Origin: CBDDDW01 sp965226805
Lineage (GTDB): Bacteria > Chloroflexota > Dehalococcoidia > Lucifugimonadales > JAGWBF01
Direction: 5' to 3'
Assembly (NCBI GenBank): GCA_965226805.1
Contig: CBDDDW010000023.1
Coordinates: 1 to 64,000 of the forward strand
DNA length: 64,000 bases
Part shown: positions 36,321-44,583 of the stretch, one piece after another
Layout: each line of letters opens with the position of its first letter
How positions within the stretch are numbered: position 1 is the stretch's first letter
Position numbers and translations under genes: made by a program
The notes under the pieces: model-generated
What the model was told of the DNA's origin: nothing
Databases searched by the model: none
Seen by the model: only the letters and a program-made list of their open reading frames with translations

Positions 36321-38162
36321 CTACCCAGTAAATACGAGCCCGATGGTTACGTGGTGCATGGCTCCGCTGCCCTTCAGCCATACCCGAATCGTCGGGCTTC
36401 TGCGGGCGTCGCGGTCTATCTGTAGCTGATCTGCGATGGAGCCTATTACCACCAGATACCCCGTTGGCAGGAACCCATCGAAGGCCGGGTTGTTCGAGGC
36501 CAGCCGTATGTCGTTAGCGACCGCTTCGGACACTCGGCCCGGAGCGATGCCGCCGTTCCTGCGGCCCGCCTCGCACACCCGCTCGATGGCTGCCTCTATA
36601 CTGGCCAATCCCTCGGCTGTCTGCGGCACCCTCGTGGGGTGTTGCCTCAGCAGGGTGTAGACCTCGTTCTGGGTGGCCTTGGTGATCCAGTCCAGCCAGT
36701 ACCGAACGTCGATCCAGTCGCCGGCTTGCGTCCAGCCTTCCGCGAAGATGGCATCCGGGCCAAAGCGGGTATAGTACCCGACCCACTTCCGGTCCAGCTC
36801 CTCTTTCTGACCAGCCGTCACGATGTCCGGGGTAGTCCCCGGCAGGCTCTTGAACTTGGGCGTGATGAGCGTGTTCTGCCCTTCAAAGTTCACGCTGGAG
36901 AGCCTCCCAGCCAGTGATAGGGCCTTGCTGTCCCTGGTTCTAGACCAGACCAGGAAGGTCCTCTGCTGCTCCAGGGCGGATAGCTGCGCCGCCAGGCTGG
37001 TGGATTCGTTGGTCGTCAGGACACCCTCGTCCACAACATCCAACGCCAGCATGTGAGTCTTAGCCTGTACCCATCGCGACAGGGCGAGCAGGTCTGCACC
37101 AAGTCTGATCCCCGAATCTACCGTCACGAAGTACCAGCTATCGTCCAGACCGCTGATGACGTCCATCGCGCCCTCGATGGTCTCCTTGGCTTGACCCTGG
37201 GCAATGCCGCCCCCCGATGCGCTATCCAGCCCCAGGGCTGAAGCTGCCTCCTGAGCGGAGTCCACCATGAAGCCGGTGATGGGATAGGGATCGTCAGTGT
37301 TGGAGTCGAATCCGAGCCGCACTCGGAAGAACCCGGTGGGATCGTAATCCACCGTCGCGCTGCGCAAATCCGCTCTTGCCGCTGTCCTCACGGCTCTGAG
37401 AGTGGTCTGAAGGGTGCTGGCCACGTCGTCGTAAGAGTCAGCGCCGGTGAAGTCTACGGAGATGGAGGAGCCATGCCAGGTGAGGGAGCCCGCTCCTATA
37501 CCGTCCACTCCGGCGGTGATGTCCACACTGTCTAGGCCCAGCTCGTCGGCGCTGGCTCCGGTGAAAGCAGCGGTCACCTCGGTAGCGGTCCCGTCGGCTC
37601 CTTGGGGGAGGGTAATCACGAACTGCGTGCCGTCATGGACCACCTCCACGGCGTCCAGAGAAGCCTCGGAGGTGCCCCGTAGGGCCGCCTGCAAGATGGT
37701 TGCTACGCCGTCCATGTCCGCCGCGCTGGCGAAGGTGATCCCGAACACTGTGGCCCCCAGGAACGTCACTGTGCCCGTCGTAATGGCCTTGATGTTGGCC
37801 AGCGTCTCTACCGTCCCGCTGCCCCTCACTACGGTAGCCCGGCCTGTTATCTGCTCCAAGGCTCTGGGGTTGCCCCCGGTCAGCCTAGCCGGTTCCCTGG
37901 TGTTGATCCAGCGGCCTATCACCAGGTTCCGGGGATAGGGAACCTGAGAGAAGTAGACCTGGGCGGCCTGGTAGGGACCGGAGCCCGGTGTGAACGTCCG
38001 AGCCACCTCGTCCATGCTGGCAAAGACCCCTACCCTGCCAGCACCGGCTTCTAGGGTGGGGTCGGTGGTGAGCAACAGCGTTTTCCCGAACTCTCTACCC
38101 CCAGCGCCACGGGGCGTTATCTGCGCCCTTACCTCTACGATGTCCTGTATACCAAGAGTCAT
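36321..38162 (-). CDS. Tail sheath protein (DUF3383)
   Basis: 613 aa. The N-terminus (MTLGIQDIVEVRAQITPRGA..FGKTLLL, GVFASMDEVARTFTPGSGPYQAA) and the C-terminal domain (FVTVDSGIRLGADLLALSRWVQ, GYYTRFGPDAIFAEGW, DVRYWLDWI) match the DUF3383 sheath family. A central insertion (~130-310) holds two repeated beta segments (TGTVTFLGATVFGITFASAADM.. and GSLTWHGSSISVDFTGADSY..). This identifies a contractile-tailed phage. Confidence 0.92.
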   Translation of the reverse strand: MTLGIQDIVEVRAQITPRGAGGREFGKTLLLTTDPTLEAGAGRVGVFASMDEVARTFTPGSGPYQAAQVYFSQVPYPRNLVIGRWINTREPARLTGGNPRALEQITGRATVVRGSGTVETLANIKAITTGTVTFLGATVFGITFASAADMDGVATILQAALRGTSEASLDAVEVVHDGTQFVITLPQGADGTATEVTAAFTGASADELGLDSVDITAGVDGIGAGSLTWHGSSISVDFTGADSYDDVASTLQTTLRAVRTAARADLRSATVDYDPTGFFRVRLGFDSNTDDPYPITGFMVDSAQEAASALGLDSASGGGIAQGQAKETIEGAMDVISGLDDSWYFVTVDSGIRLGADLLALSRWVQAKTHMLALDVVDEGVLTTNESTSLAAQLSALEQQRTFLVWSRTRDSKALSLAGRLSSVNFEGQNTLITPKFKSLPGTTPDIVTAGQKEELDRKWVGYYTRFGPDAIFAEGWTQAGDWIDVRYWLDWITKATQNEVYTLLRQHPTRVPQTAEGLASIEAAIERVCEAGRRNGGIAPGRVSEAVANDIRLASNNPAFDGFLPTGYLVVIGSIADQLQIDRDARRSPTIRVWLKGSGAMHHVTIGLVFTG

Positions 38163-38165
38163 TGT

Positions 38166-38699
38166 CTAAACCTCCACTGTAATGGTCTCGGTGCTACCAC
38201 CTGCCCCGACCTCTATGGGAGCGGCTTTCAGGCGGCCAACCGTCTGGTCGATCTTCTGCGTGTAGCCCACGTCAATGTCCAGCCCGGCCCGCTCCTCCCA
38301 GGCCCCTGACACCACGTCGTCGAGCTGCCGTACGTCCGATACACGCAACACGGTCAGATCGGACTTTTGAGCCTGCGCCACCCCTTCCGGTGACCAGACC
38401 CACACCGACAGCCTCGTGGCCGCGTCGTGTGCTCCGGTGCGGAACCACTGAACCGAGTACCTCCCTCGAACCGTCGCCACCGTCGGAGCGTTCAGGTCTG
38501 CCTCGCCTGAAGCAAGGCTCATTACGGTCGCTGGCATACCCTCGATGGCCTGGTGAACCAGCACCAGCGACGCGAATAGACCGTCCGGCACAGAAGCCCC
38601 CTTGTTGCCGGACCGCACTCTGTTGTAGTCAACACCTGACCCTGCCGCTACGAGCTTCGCCACGGCATCCTCAAGGCTGGCTGCCGTTGGTGCGATCAA
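38166..38699 (-). CDS. Tail terminator/neck protein (gp12-like)
   Basis: 177 aa. It ends three bases before the sheath gene. ATVRGRYSVQWFRTGAHDAATRLSVW and VSDVRQLDDVVSGAWEERAGLDIDVGY resemble the neck-terminator family that closes the tail tube at the head side. It starts with an overlap of four bases with the upstream gene. Confidence 0.7.
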   Translation of the reverse strand: MIAPTAASLEDAVAKLVAAGSGVDYNRVRSGNKGASVPDGLFASLVLVHQAIEGMPATVMSLASGEADLNAPTVATVRGRYSVQWFRTGAHDAATRLSVWVWSPEGVAQAQKSDLTVLRVSDVRQLDDVVSGAWEERAGLDIDVGYTQKIDQTVGRLKAAPIEVGAGGSTETITVEV

Positions 38700-39049
38700 C
38701 TACCTTCCTCCCGAATACCCAGGACTTCGACAAACCCCGGCCAAGCCTCGACGTGCTGCGCCCTGTAGGAAACGCCTCCGTACTCGATCACGTCTCCCCC
38801 AGAAGCATTCGCGCCCACACCGACCGGCTCCACCGTGACGCCTGCTATCCAAAACGTCCTCGATTCAGTGAGGCGTGTGCCTTCAGGCAACATCTCACGC
38901 ATCTTGGCCGCGTTGGGCGGTGCGCTCACCACGGTGATGTCAGTTCGCTTCTCTGCGCCTGGCACCGGCCTACGATTGACGATCTCATCGGGGCCTCTCT
39001 GAATCAGGGTGGCCGGCTCCTGGAGCCTGTTGGCAAAGGGCCTTCTCAC
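38696..39049 (-). CDS. Putative head-tail joining protein
   Basis: 117 aa from GTG 39049, which overlaps the preceding stop (GTGA) and has GGGAGG upstream. A beta-rich sequence (FWIAGVTVEPVGVGA, VIEYGGVSYRAQHVEAWP) typical of head-closure proteins. Named by position and style only. Confidence 0.55.
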   Translation of the reverse strand: MRRPFANRLQEPATLIQRGPDEIVNRRPVPGAEKRTDITVVSAPPNAAKMREMLPEGTRLTESRTFWIAGVTVEPVGVGANASGGDVIEYGGVSYRAQHVEAWPGFVEVLGIREEGS

Positions 39050-39501
39050 CGTTCCACCTCCCAACTCACTGAGTTGCGAAGGGTACCTGTGTCCAAGAGC
39101 GGGTTGCTGCTACCCTTTTCTTTGATCGTACTCGGCGCGTTCGGCGGCTCCTTCAGAGCTGTAATTGACTCCTGTATCTGGCCCTGGGCATAGGCTCCCA
39201 CGCGGTCGGCGAGTCTGTCGTCCACCACCATCTTCTTGGTGTCAAGGCCTGACTTCACGATCTTGGAGATGCCGCCTTCCATTTCAGCGATGGCCCGCCG
39301 GAAGAAGGGCCGTTCCGGGATGGTCTCCGTCCCGAACTCGTTCCAGGCTGCGACCGCAGCCACAGGGGTGCCGTCCTCATACCTGGCCGTCGAGAAGAAT
39401 CCGACCTTGACGCCTGAGACGCCGCCCTTGCCAGCCTCCCGCAGCAGTCTTTGGAGCTTCTTGCCCCCGCGCCGCTGGACTTTCACGCTTACCCTTGCCA
39501 T
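39046..39501 (-). CDS. Tail completion protein (HK97 gp10-like)
   Basis: 151 aa. The basic start MARVSVKVQRRGGKKLQRLL, VKVGFFSTARYEDGTPVAAVAAWNEFGTETIPERPFFRRAI and the closing PLLDTGTLRNSVSWEV are hallmarks of the gp10/neck-completion family, with the LxDTGxLRxS motif near the end. Confidence 0.82.
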   Translation of the reverse strand: MARVSVKVQRRGGKKLQRLLREAGKGGVSGVKVGFFSTARYEDGTPVAAVAAWNEFGTETIPERPFFRRAIAEMEGGISKIVKSGLDTKKMVVDDRLADRVGAYAQGQIQESITALKEPPNAPSTIKEKGSSNPLLDTGTLRNSVSWEVER

Positions 39502-39710
39502 CGTTCTGCCCCTCTCGGCTTACCGCTCCAAAAACCCGTTAGCCTGGCCCAGAATCCTGTGGGAGTCATAAGTCGGTAGGCCAGCTCCAAGGCCGCCAGG
39601 GCTTCATCCTCGGTGTCGTAGCTGGTAACTGACATGGCCACAGCCAGGCCGTGCCTGTCTCTGACGAACCAGCGATACCGTTCCCGTTGTGACTTGCGTA
39701 TTACGATCAT
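39489..39710 (-). CDS. Small prophage protein, YegP-like strand pattern
   Basis: 73 aa. RYRWFVRDRHGLAVAMSVTSYDTEDEALAALE resembles the DUF1508 (YegP) repeat that folds as a small alpha/beta unit, but it is only one unit long. It overlaps the next gene by 13 bases. Role in the phage unknown. Confidence 0.55.
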   Translation of the reverse strand: MIVIRKSQRERYRWFVRDRHGLAVAMSVTSYDTEDEALAALELAYRLMTPTGFWARLTGFWSGKPRGAERWQG

Positions 39711-39752
39711 CTATCTATCTCCACCACGATGCTGCACCTTGACCTTGCTCGC

Positions 39753-40016
39753 TCACAGCACCCCCAGCAGCTCCAGCAAATTGGAGCCGACTACTTCGCC
39801 CAAAAGGACGAAGAGCACGACGTCCCGCACCTTCAGTCCCAGGGGTAGCTTCACGGCCCGTTCATCAACTGCCTCTCCGTTCCCGGTCAGCCGGTGCGTG
39901 TGCAACGATGTACGCAGTTCATCCACCTTGTCGTCAATCGACTCGACCTTGCCTCGCAGCTCCCGAAGGTCCTGGGCTAACTGCTTGGTGAGCTCTAGGT
40001 AAGCGTTCTCGGGCAT
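39753..40016 (-). CDS. Small coiled-coil membrane protein
   Basis: 87 aa, start overlapping the previous stop (TAATG). Heptad-like helix LTKQLAQDLRELRGKVESID, then a hydrophobic C-terminal segment (VRDVVLFVLLGEVVGSNLLELLGVL). The layout is like XhlA-type lysis accessory proteins, but the position among head-tail genes argues against a firm name. Confidence 0.6.
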   Translation of the reverse strand: MPENAYLELTKQLAQDLRELRGKVESIDDKVDELRTSLHTHRLTGNGEAVDERAVKLPLGLKVRDVVLFVLLGEVVGSNLLELLGVL

Positions 40017-40570
40017 TAGATCGGCACTCCCGTAGAGAGTTGCCTAAGAATGGCCTCCCGCTCCTTCCCGTAGTCGAGGTTCTGCGCGCTGTACGGACCC
40101 ACACTCTCCGACTGTAGCCCTGAGTATTGGAGCCCCAGCTGGACCAGGCGTATGATGGCCATCCTGCGCTGAGGGTCGGTGTCTACCGGCGTGTATGTGA
40201 GCTCCACACGCTTTCCCCAATCCGCGCGGGGATGTGAACCGTTGGACAGCCGCTCCAGCATCCGGCCCCCGTACCAGGTCCGGTAGTCGTCGGGGGATAG
40301 CACAGTCACGGTATCCCAGGCGGTCTCGGTAACGCTGGTAATCCCTTCCACGGCTTGACTTGGAAACAGCCTCACGCTCCCGCCACGCAGCACGTCGGTC
40401 AGCGAACCGTCGATCTTGTGGGGACCGCAACGGCGCACCACCTCGGCGTCGGCGTCGTCTATGAGGCGCTGGAGCTCGTCTGTGTCGGTCGAGTTGGTCC
40501 CAAGGTGCTTCCGCACCTGCTCCACTGTAACCAGGCGCTGCTGCCCGTGTTGCACGGTGATATGGAGCAT
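40016..40570 (-). CDS. Head-tail connector protein (gp6-like)
   Basis: 184 aa. The start VTVEQVRKHLGTNSTDTDELQRLIDDADAEVVRRC is the helical head-tail connector signature, and VELTYTP and RMAIIRLVQLGLQYSG follow as in the family. It joins the portal ring to the tail. Confidence 0.8.
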   Translation of the reverse strand: MLHITVQHGQQRLVTVEQVRKHLGTNSTDTDELQRLIDDADAEVVRRCGPHKIDGSLTDVLRGGSVRLFPSQAVEGITSVTETAWDTVTVLSPDDYRTWYGGRMLERLSNGSHPRADWGKRVELTYTPVDTDPQRRMAIIRLVQLGLQYSGLQSESVGPYSAQNLDYGKEREAILRQLSTGVPI

Positions 40571-40575
40571 CTGTG

Positions 40576-40917
40576 CTAGGACTCCATGGCAGACCGCCGC
40601 CTGCCGCCACGCTGGGCGCGATCCACGGCCTTCTCCGTAATGTCCTCGACCATATCCGAAGGCTCATCTGTAATGTCCTCAGACACCTCTACAGGCTCCT
40701 CAGTGGGGTCTTGGGACACCTCGAGAGTAGCTTCTACAGGCTCAGGCTCCGGTGTCGGCAGGACAAGCTCCATCTTGCTAGGATGGGCCTGGCAGACCTG
40801 CTGTGCTACAGCGTGGGGTACGTCCCTGACCTCCCCAGGAGCCCAGACCAAGTACGCCTTCCGGGCATAGTCGTAGTAGCGGTGGGGAACCTCAGACCTG
40901 TTTCTGACCAGTGGCAT
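40576..40917 (-). CDS. Hypothetical prophage structural protein
   Basis: 113 aa. The N-terminus VRNRSEVPHRYYDYARKAYLVWAPGEVRDVP is well ordered. The middle (~55-95) is an acidic Pro/Glu/Asp repeat (EEPVEVSEDITDEPSDMVEDITEK), and the tail is basic. Lies between capsid decoration and connector genes. No family recognised. Confidence 0.6.
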   Translation of the reverse strand: MPLVRNRSEVPHRYYDYARKAYLVWAPGEVRDVPHAVAQQVCQAHPSKMELVLPTPEPEPVEATLEVSQDPTEEPVEVSEDITDEPSDMVEDITEKAVDRAQRGGRRRSAMES

Positions 40918-40927
40918 CGCTCACCTC

Positions 40928-41389
40928 CTACTTGTTGAGGGGAACCAGGACGAACACGATCTCCCCGGCCAGTGTGTCGGTTCCTGCGCTCGCCTTCCAC
41001 ACCAGGTAGTCGTTGGTCCCACCCTTCTTGTGGAGCAGGGCGAAGGCGTTGCCGTTGGTGCCGGGGTCATCAAAGGAGTTGAATACCCCTGTGGCCGCCA
41101 CAGACAGCCCGTCGATCAGGCCGTCGTCGGAGGCATCTCCATCGTCGTCCACCCCTACATCCACGGTCTCGGTGTCGTCGGCAGTGGCTACGTTGACCAC
41201 GGCCCACACCAGGCAGTCGGAGTCGTAGGGGTTCTGGATGCCGTGAACGCTGGCGTCCCCCTGTAGGTCGGCTGTGAGGATTAGCGGTACAGCCACCTTT
41301 ACTCCGTCGGGCTTCCCAACTCCGCCAAATATACCCGCCAGGACCTCACGTGCCGGGGATGCTGGGTCAATCGAGCCTGCTTTAGGCAT
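40928..41389 (-). CDS. Putative capsid decoration protein
   Basis: 153 aa directly after the capsid gene. The Gly/Asp-rich beta sequence (VDVGVDDDGDASDDGLIDGL, GTNGNAFALLHKKGG) resembles head-decoration or stabilisation proteins placed here in many tailed phages. Assignment rests mainly on position. Confidence 0.5.
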   Translation of the reverse strand: MPKAGSIDPASPAREVLAGIFGGVGKPDGVKVAVPLILTADLQGDASVHGIQNPYDSDCLVWAVVNVATADDTETVDVGVDDDGDASDDGLIDGLSVAATGVFNSFDDPGTNGNAFALLHKKGGTNDYLVWKASAGTDTLAGEIVFVLVPLNK

Positions 41390-41407
41390 GGTCTATCTCC
41401 TTCTTGG

Positions 41408-42772
41408 CTAGACGCCTGTGATGTTGTACTGGAGGGCCACGGCGGTGTCCGAGGCGTTGTCTATCCGGCCCTCGAAGGCCACCCTCATGCTGGCCACAAG
41501 GACGGTCTGCCTCTTCTGGATGTCCCGCTCGCTCTCGATCATCAGCTCCCGCTTGAACCCCAGGCGGTACATGTTCCGGTTCACCGCGAGCACCCGGCCC
41601 GTGTCCGTCCCGTTGCCGCCTGAGCTGACCTTCCCGTCGGTGTCCGAACGGAGCATCTGCTCCGAAATGATCACGGGTATCCCCTCGATGTCCCCAAGCT
41701 GACCCGTTAGCAGCGTGGCGTTGGGTCCCAGCTTCTCTACCGTGCGGAAGTTCTCGATGGACAGAGAACGGATGTAGGTGTTCATGTCAATGACGAAGGC
41801 GCACTCTGAGGGACGAACGCCGTATTTGCCCAGCTTGGCCCTGACCTCGTTGAACATGTCGTCGGACACAGCCCCGTTGTGGTTGTTGCCCTGGCTGGCG
41901 TTGTCCACCAGGGGTACGTGGATTAGACCGTCGAAGACCAGGTAGTGGTCCAGGCCCGCGCTTCCGGACAGCGATCCCGCCGTCGCTCCGTCGGCATTGA
42001 TGTTGGTTCCGTCGTCGGAGATGTCGCCGTTGAGCACCACGTCGTCCAGGACCTCGGCTGCGTTCCGTATCAAGGTAACCCGCAGCTCAGGCAGGACCGC
42101 GATCACTGCGTCCTCGTCCAGGTCGTAGGACCACCCGATCATCGCCGCAAGCTCGGCGGCGGTGAGGGTCTGCCTGCCCGTGCCCGGCGTGGACGAGCTG
42201 ACCGCAAGATTCGACGTGCCCCTGTACCAGCTCACATCCCCGAAGTCGTAGGGAATCTGAAACGGAGTGGTCGGCATCATGATGCTTCCGAAGAGGCTGA
42301 CCACCGAGGTGGCCAGATGCACATCCCGCCACATCTCGCTGGTCTCTCCCGTGAAGGTGAGTTCTCCACCAGCGCCAGCCGTGTCGGAGTCCAGGGCGCG
42401 TCCTATGGACTCGTACACGTCGGCTCTCGCTCCCTCCAGGTTGGTCCGCCACTCGGCGGACATCCTGGGGTCTACCCGGCTGGCTCCGTCTACCCCTCCG
42501 CTCTCAGCGATCCGCAGCACGGCGCGGGAGAGCATCAGGTCGAACTCGTCGAAGCCCCGGTACTTGCCGGACGCGACACGGACGCCACTGGTGGTGGACT
42601 CTACCTGCCTGAGCAGGGCGGCCCGCTTGGAGGCCCGGACAGACTCCGTGATCTGCGCCGACAGGCGCTCCACCTCCTCCTTCAGGGGCGTGTGGTCCTT
42701 CTCTTTGAACGTCTCCAAGAAGGAGTGTACGGCGGCTACGTTCTCCATTAGCTTCTCGGTCTCTGTGGGCAT
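41408..42772 (-). CDS. Major capsid protein, HK97 fold
   Basis: 454 aa. A charged coiled-coil N-terminal region (~1-75) would act as scaffold and be removed by the protease encoded just upstream. From ~95 on, EWRTNLEGARADVYESIGRAL, SVVSLFGSIMMPTTPFQIPYDFGD, LTAAELAAMIGWSYDLDEDAV and NTYIRSLSIENFRT, then GIPVIISEQML and the closing strand VLVASMRVAFEGRID match HK97-type capsids. Confidence 0.92.
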   Translation of the reverse strand: MPTETEKLMENVAAVHSFLETFKEKDHTPLKEEVERLSAQITESVRASKRAALLRQVESTTSGVRVASGKYRGFDEFDLMLSRAVLRIAESGGVDGASRVDPRMSAEWRTNLEGARADVYESIGRALDSDTAGAGGELTFTGETSEMWRDVHLATSVVSLFGSIMMPTTPFQIPYDFGDVSWYRGTSNLAVSSSTPGTGRQTLTAAELAAMIGWSYDLDEDAVIAVLPELRVTLIRNAAEVLDDVVLNGDISDDGTNINADGATAGSLSGSAGLDHYLVFDGLIHVPLVDNASQGNNHNGAVSDDMFNEVRAKLGKYGVRPSECAFVIDMNTYIRSLSIENFRTVEKLGPNATLLTGQLGDIEGIPVIISEQMLRSDTDGKVSSGGNGTDTGRVLAVNRNMYRLGFKRELMIESERDIQKRQTVLVASMRVAFEGRIDNASDTAVALQYNITGV

Positions 42773-42774
42773 GG

Positions 42775-43578
42775 TTACTTCTCCTCTATGATCTGCCGCA
42801 TGGCGGCGAATTGGGTCACAACGGCTGCCAGGATAGGGTCCTGGGGTTCCTCCGGTGCAGGAGTCTCCTGTGGTTCCTCCTGGGGTTTCTCCTCAGACGT
42901 CTTGGCGGCCAGTGCCCGAAACCCCTCCTCCAGGGCGACCATACGCTCCCTGAGTGCGTCTATGAACGGGTCGGCCTCTTTGGGATCGGGTTCAGGCTCT
43001 CGTTCCTCAGTGGCCGGAGCGGTCGGCGGTTCGGGCTTCGGCTCCGGCTCAGGTTCAAGCCCTCGGAATATCTCTTCGGGAAGATTCAGGGCGCGGGCCG
43101 CTGCCCTCACCGAGTCGGGGTCGGCTGGTACGGGCACCAGGCTCCACTCCAGAAGCTCCGACTCCTCTACCCGCAGCCGCTCCACTTTCCCCTCCTCGTT
43201 CCGCACCTCAACGACTTTGGTAGGCAGGTAACGAATCGAGGCGCTCCGTATGAACCCGCCATTCCAGGCGTTCTCCACACGGGCCGCAAACTCGTCGTCG
43301 GAGTTGAACTCGAAGTCGGTCTCGATCCGCCCCTGATCGTCATGGCCGATCTTCAGGGTCTTGGCTATGGGGATTCCGCCATAGGAGTCGTGGGACCACA
43401 GAACGACCGGGTTCTTCCGGTAGTTCTTGAAGCTGACGCCACGAAGATTCAGTTCGTCTCCGTTGCGGCTCCGCTCGTTGGCGGCGACGACCATCCGGTG
43501 GGCGCGCCCGTCTTCCGCCTGACGGGCCTCCGCCACCACCATCACCCGCCGCTGCTCTTTGTAGGTTGTACTGACCAT
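42775..43578 (-). CDS. Prohead protease (HK97 family) with long charged tail
   Basis: 267 aa from ATG 43578, with CAGGAGGAGG before it; the frame to 43656 crosses the terminator. The protease domain (~10-150) shows VVLWSHDSYGGIPIAKTL (the catalytic His in WSH) and FIRSASIRYLP (Ser), as in the U35/HK97 family. The C-terminal ~115 residues are a Glu/Pro-rich linker and a helix, perhaps a scaffolding part. The gene ends two bases before the capsid gene. Confidence 0.9.
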   Translation of the reverse strand: MVSTTYKEQRRVMVVAEARQAEDGRAHRMVVAANERSRNGDELNLRGVSFKNYRKNPVVLWSHDSYGGIPIAKTLKIGHDDQGRIETDFEFNSDDEFAARVENAWNGGFIRSASIRYLPTKVVEVRNEEGKVERLRVEESELLEWSLVPVPADPDSVRAAARALNLPEEIFRGLEPEPEPKPEPPTAPATEEREPEPDPKEADPFIDALRERMVALEEGFRALAAKTSEEKPQEEPQETPAPEEPQDPILAAVVTQFAAMRQIIEEK

Positions 43579-43597
43579 CAACACCTCCTCCTGAACG

Positions 43598-43630
43598 CAA
43601 AAAGCCCCGTGCAAATCCGATGCACGGGGC
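43598..43630 (-). terminator. Intrinsic terminator before the protease gene
   Basis: On the minus strand GCCCCGTGCA and TGCACGGGGC form a perfect 10-bp stem with a seven-base loop, followed by TTTTTGCG. It would end transcription of the HigBA-like module upstream. Confidence 0.8.
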
Positions 43631-43714
43631 CATGAGGGCACTATTGTGCGAGCCACTAGGGCACTAGAACTACTTTACAACAAAGGTTGGAGCGACGTCA
43701 AGGAGCAAACTGTC

Positions 43715-44044
43715 CTACGTTGGAGGGGGCAATGACCCGACCCCACCGGCGTTCTCCACGGGCTCCAATCGCACCCGTAGACCCAACGCCCGGGTAATCT
43801 TGATCACCGTGGCGAAGGAGGGGTTGCCGTTATCGGAGAGAGTTCTGATGAGACCGGCCCGGTCCAGGCCAGCCTCACGTGCTAACGCGCTCATGTTCTG
43901 TGCACGGGCAACGACATTGAGTCCGTTGCGAATCACGGTTCCGTCGCCGGGGTCCTCCTCCGCACATGCCTCAAGATACAGGCGGGCTCGTTCCTCGGTG
44001 TTTATGTACTCCGCCGCGTCAAACTCAGAAAGTTTCTCGTTCAT
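43715..44044 (-). CDS. HigA-like antitoxin (addiction module antidote)
   Basis: 109 aa from ATG 44044, overlapping the toxin stop (TAATG). The C-terminal helix-turn-helix is NMSALAREAGLDRAGLIRTL with SFATVIKITRALGLRVRL, the COG3636-type antidote. The N-terminal half is acidic and would wrap the toxin. The toxin-first order is usual for this family. Confidence 0.85.
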   Translation of the reverse strand: MNEKLSEFDAAEYINTEERARLYLEACAEEDPGDGTVIRNGLNVVARAQNMSALAREAGLDRAGLIRTLSDNGNPSFATVIKITRALGLRVRLEPVENAGGVGSLPPPT

Positions 44045-44340
44045 TAGTCCCTCCACTCTTTCGCCATATGTTTGGCCCGCTCGATGTCCCGCTGCTGGCT
44101 GTCCTTGTCCCCACCGCACAAGAGGATAATCACCTCGATACCTCTTCTGATGAAATAGAGGCGGTACCCCGGCCCGGAGAAGATTCGCAACTCCGAGACC
44201 CCTTCCCCTATGGAACGAGCATCCCCTATGTTCCCTTGGGCTACGCGCTCCAATCGCCTCGTGATTGCAACGACTGCGCGGTCGCCTCGCAACCTTCCCA
44301 GCCACCGCCTAAACGTCTCGGTTTGGAGCACCCTGACCAT
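44044..44340 (-). CDS. HigB/RelE-family toxin (phage-derived Gp49-like)
   Basis: 98 aa from ATG 44340. VLQTETFRRWLGRLRGDRAVVAITRRL, then ELRIFSGPGYRLYFIRRG and VIILLCGGDKDSQQRDIERA match the COG3657 toxin family, with the GPGYRxYF core and the closing LLCGGDKxxQ. The predicted promoter makes a leaderless mRNA. Confidence 0.87.
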   Translation of the reverse strand: MVRVLQTETFRRWLGRLRGDRAVVAITRRLERVAQGNIGDARSIGEGVSELRIFSGPGYRLYFIRRGIEVIILLCGGDKDSQQRDIERAKHMAKEWRD

Positions 44341-44346
44341 ATATTA

Positions 44347-44375
44347 ATTGTAGACGAGTATCTACAATATGTCAA
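44347..44375 (-). promoter_or_regulatory. HigBA-like promoter with inverted-repeat operator
   Basis: On the minus strand TTGACA (44370-44375), 17 bases, TACAAT (44347-44352). ATTGTAGA and TCTACAAT (44347-44354 and 44361-44368) form a perfect 8-bp inverted repeat over the spacer and -10, as expected for self-repression. The -10 ends six bases before the ATG. Confidence 0.75.
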
Positions 44376-44412
44376 GGGTTTTGGAGGGGGGATTACCTGG
44401 ACTCGCGTGACT

Positions 44413-44583
44413 TCACCCCGGTTGTTTGGGGTTAATACGGCGGCACCGAGGGCAGCGAATGGCTAGGCCCGGCGGCCAGCCGGAAGGCGGCAACCTCTCG
44501 GCCAGCACCTTCCGGCACCTGGGGTGCCAGCATCGGGGCTTCCGATCAAAGCCTGGCGAAGAAACCGAGGTTCTTGTCGTCAC
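44413..44583 (-). CDS. Com-like zinc finger protein
   Basis: 56 aa from GTG 44583, overlapping the stop of the head gene (GTGA). CWHPRCRK and CPRCRRIN form two CxxxC/CxxC knuckles, as in the Mu Com translational activator, and the sequence between them is also Com-like. In Mu, Com controls translation of mom. Here it lies in the late operon without a mom gene nearby. Confidence 0.65.
   Translation of the reverse strand: MTTRTSVSSPGFDRKPRCWHPRCRKVLAERLPPSGWPPGLAIRCPRCRRINPKQPG

Noticed and set aside
41945..43635. Long plus-strand frames opposite capsid and protease
   Set aside because: Shadows of the HK97 genes without their own RBS or motifs.
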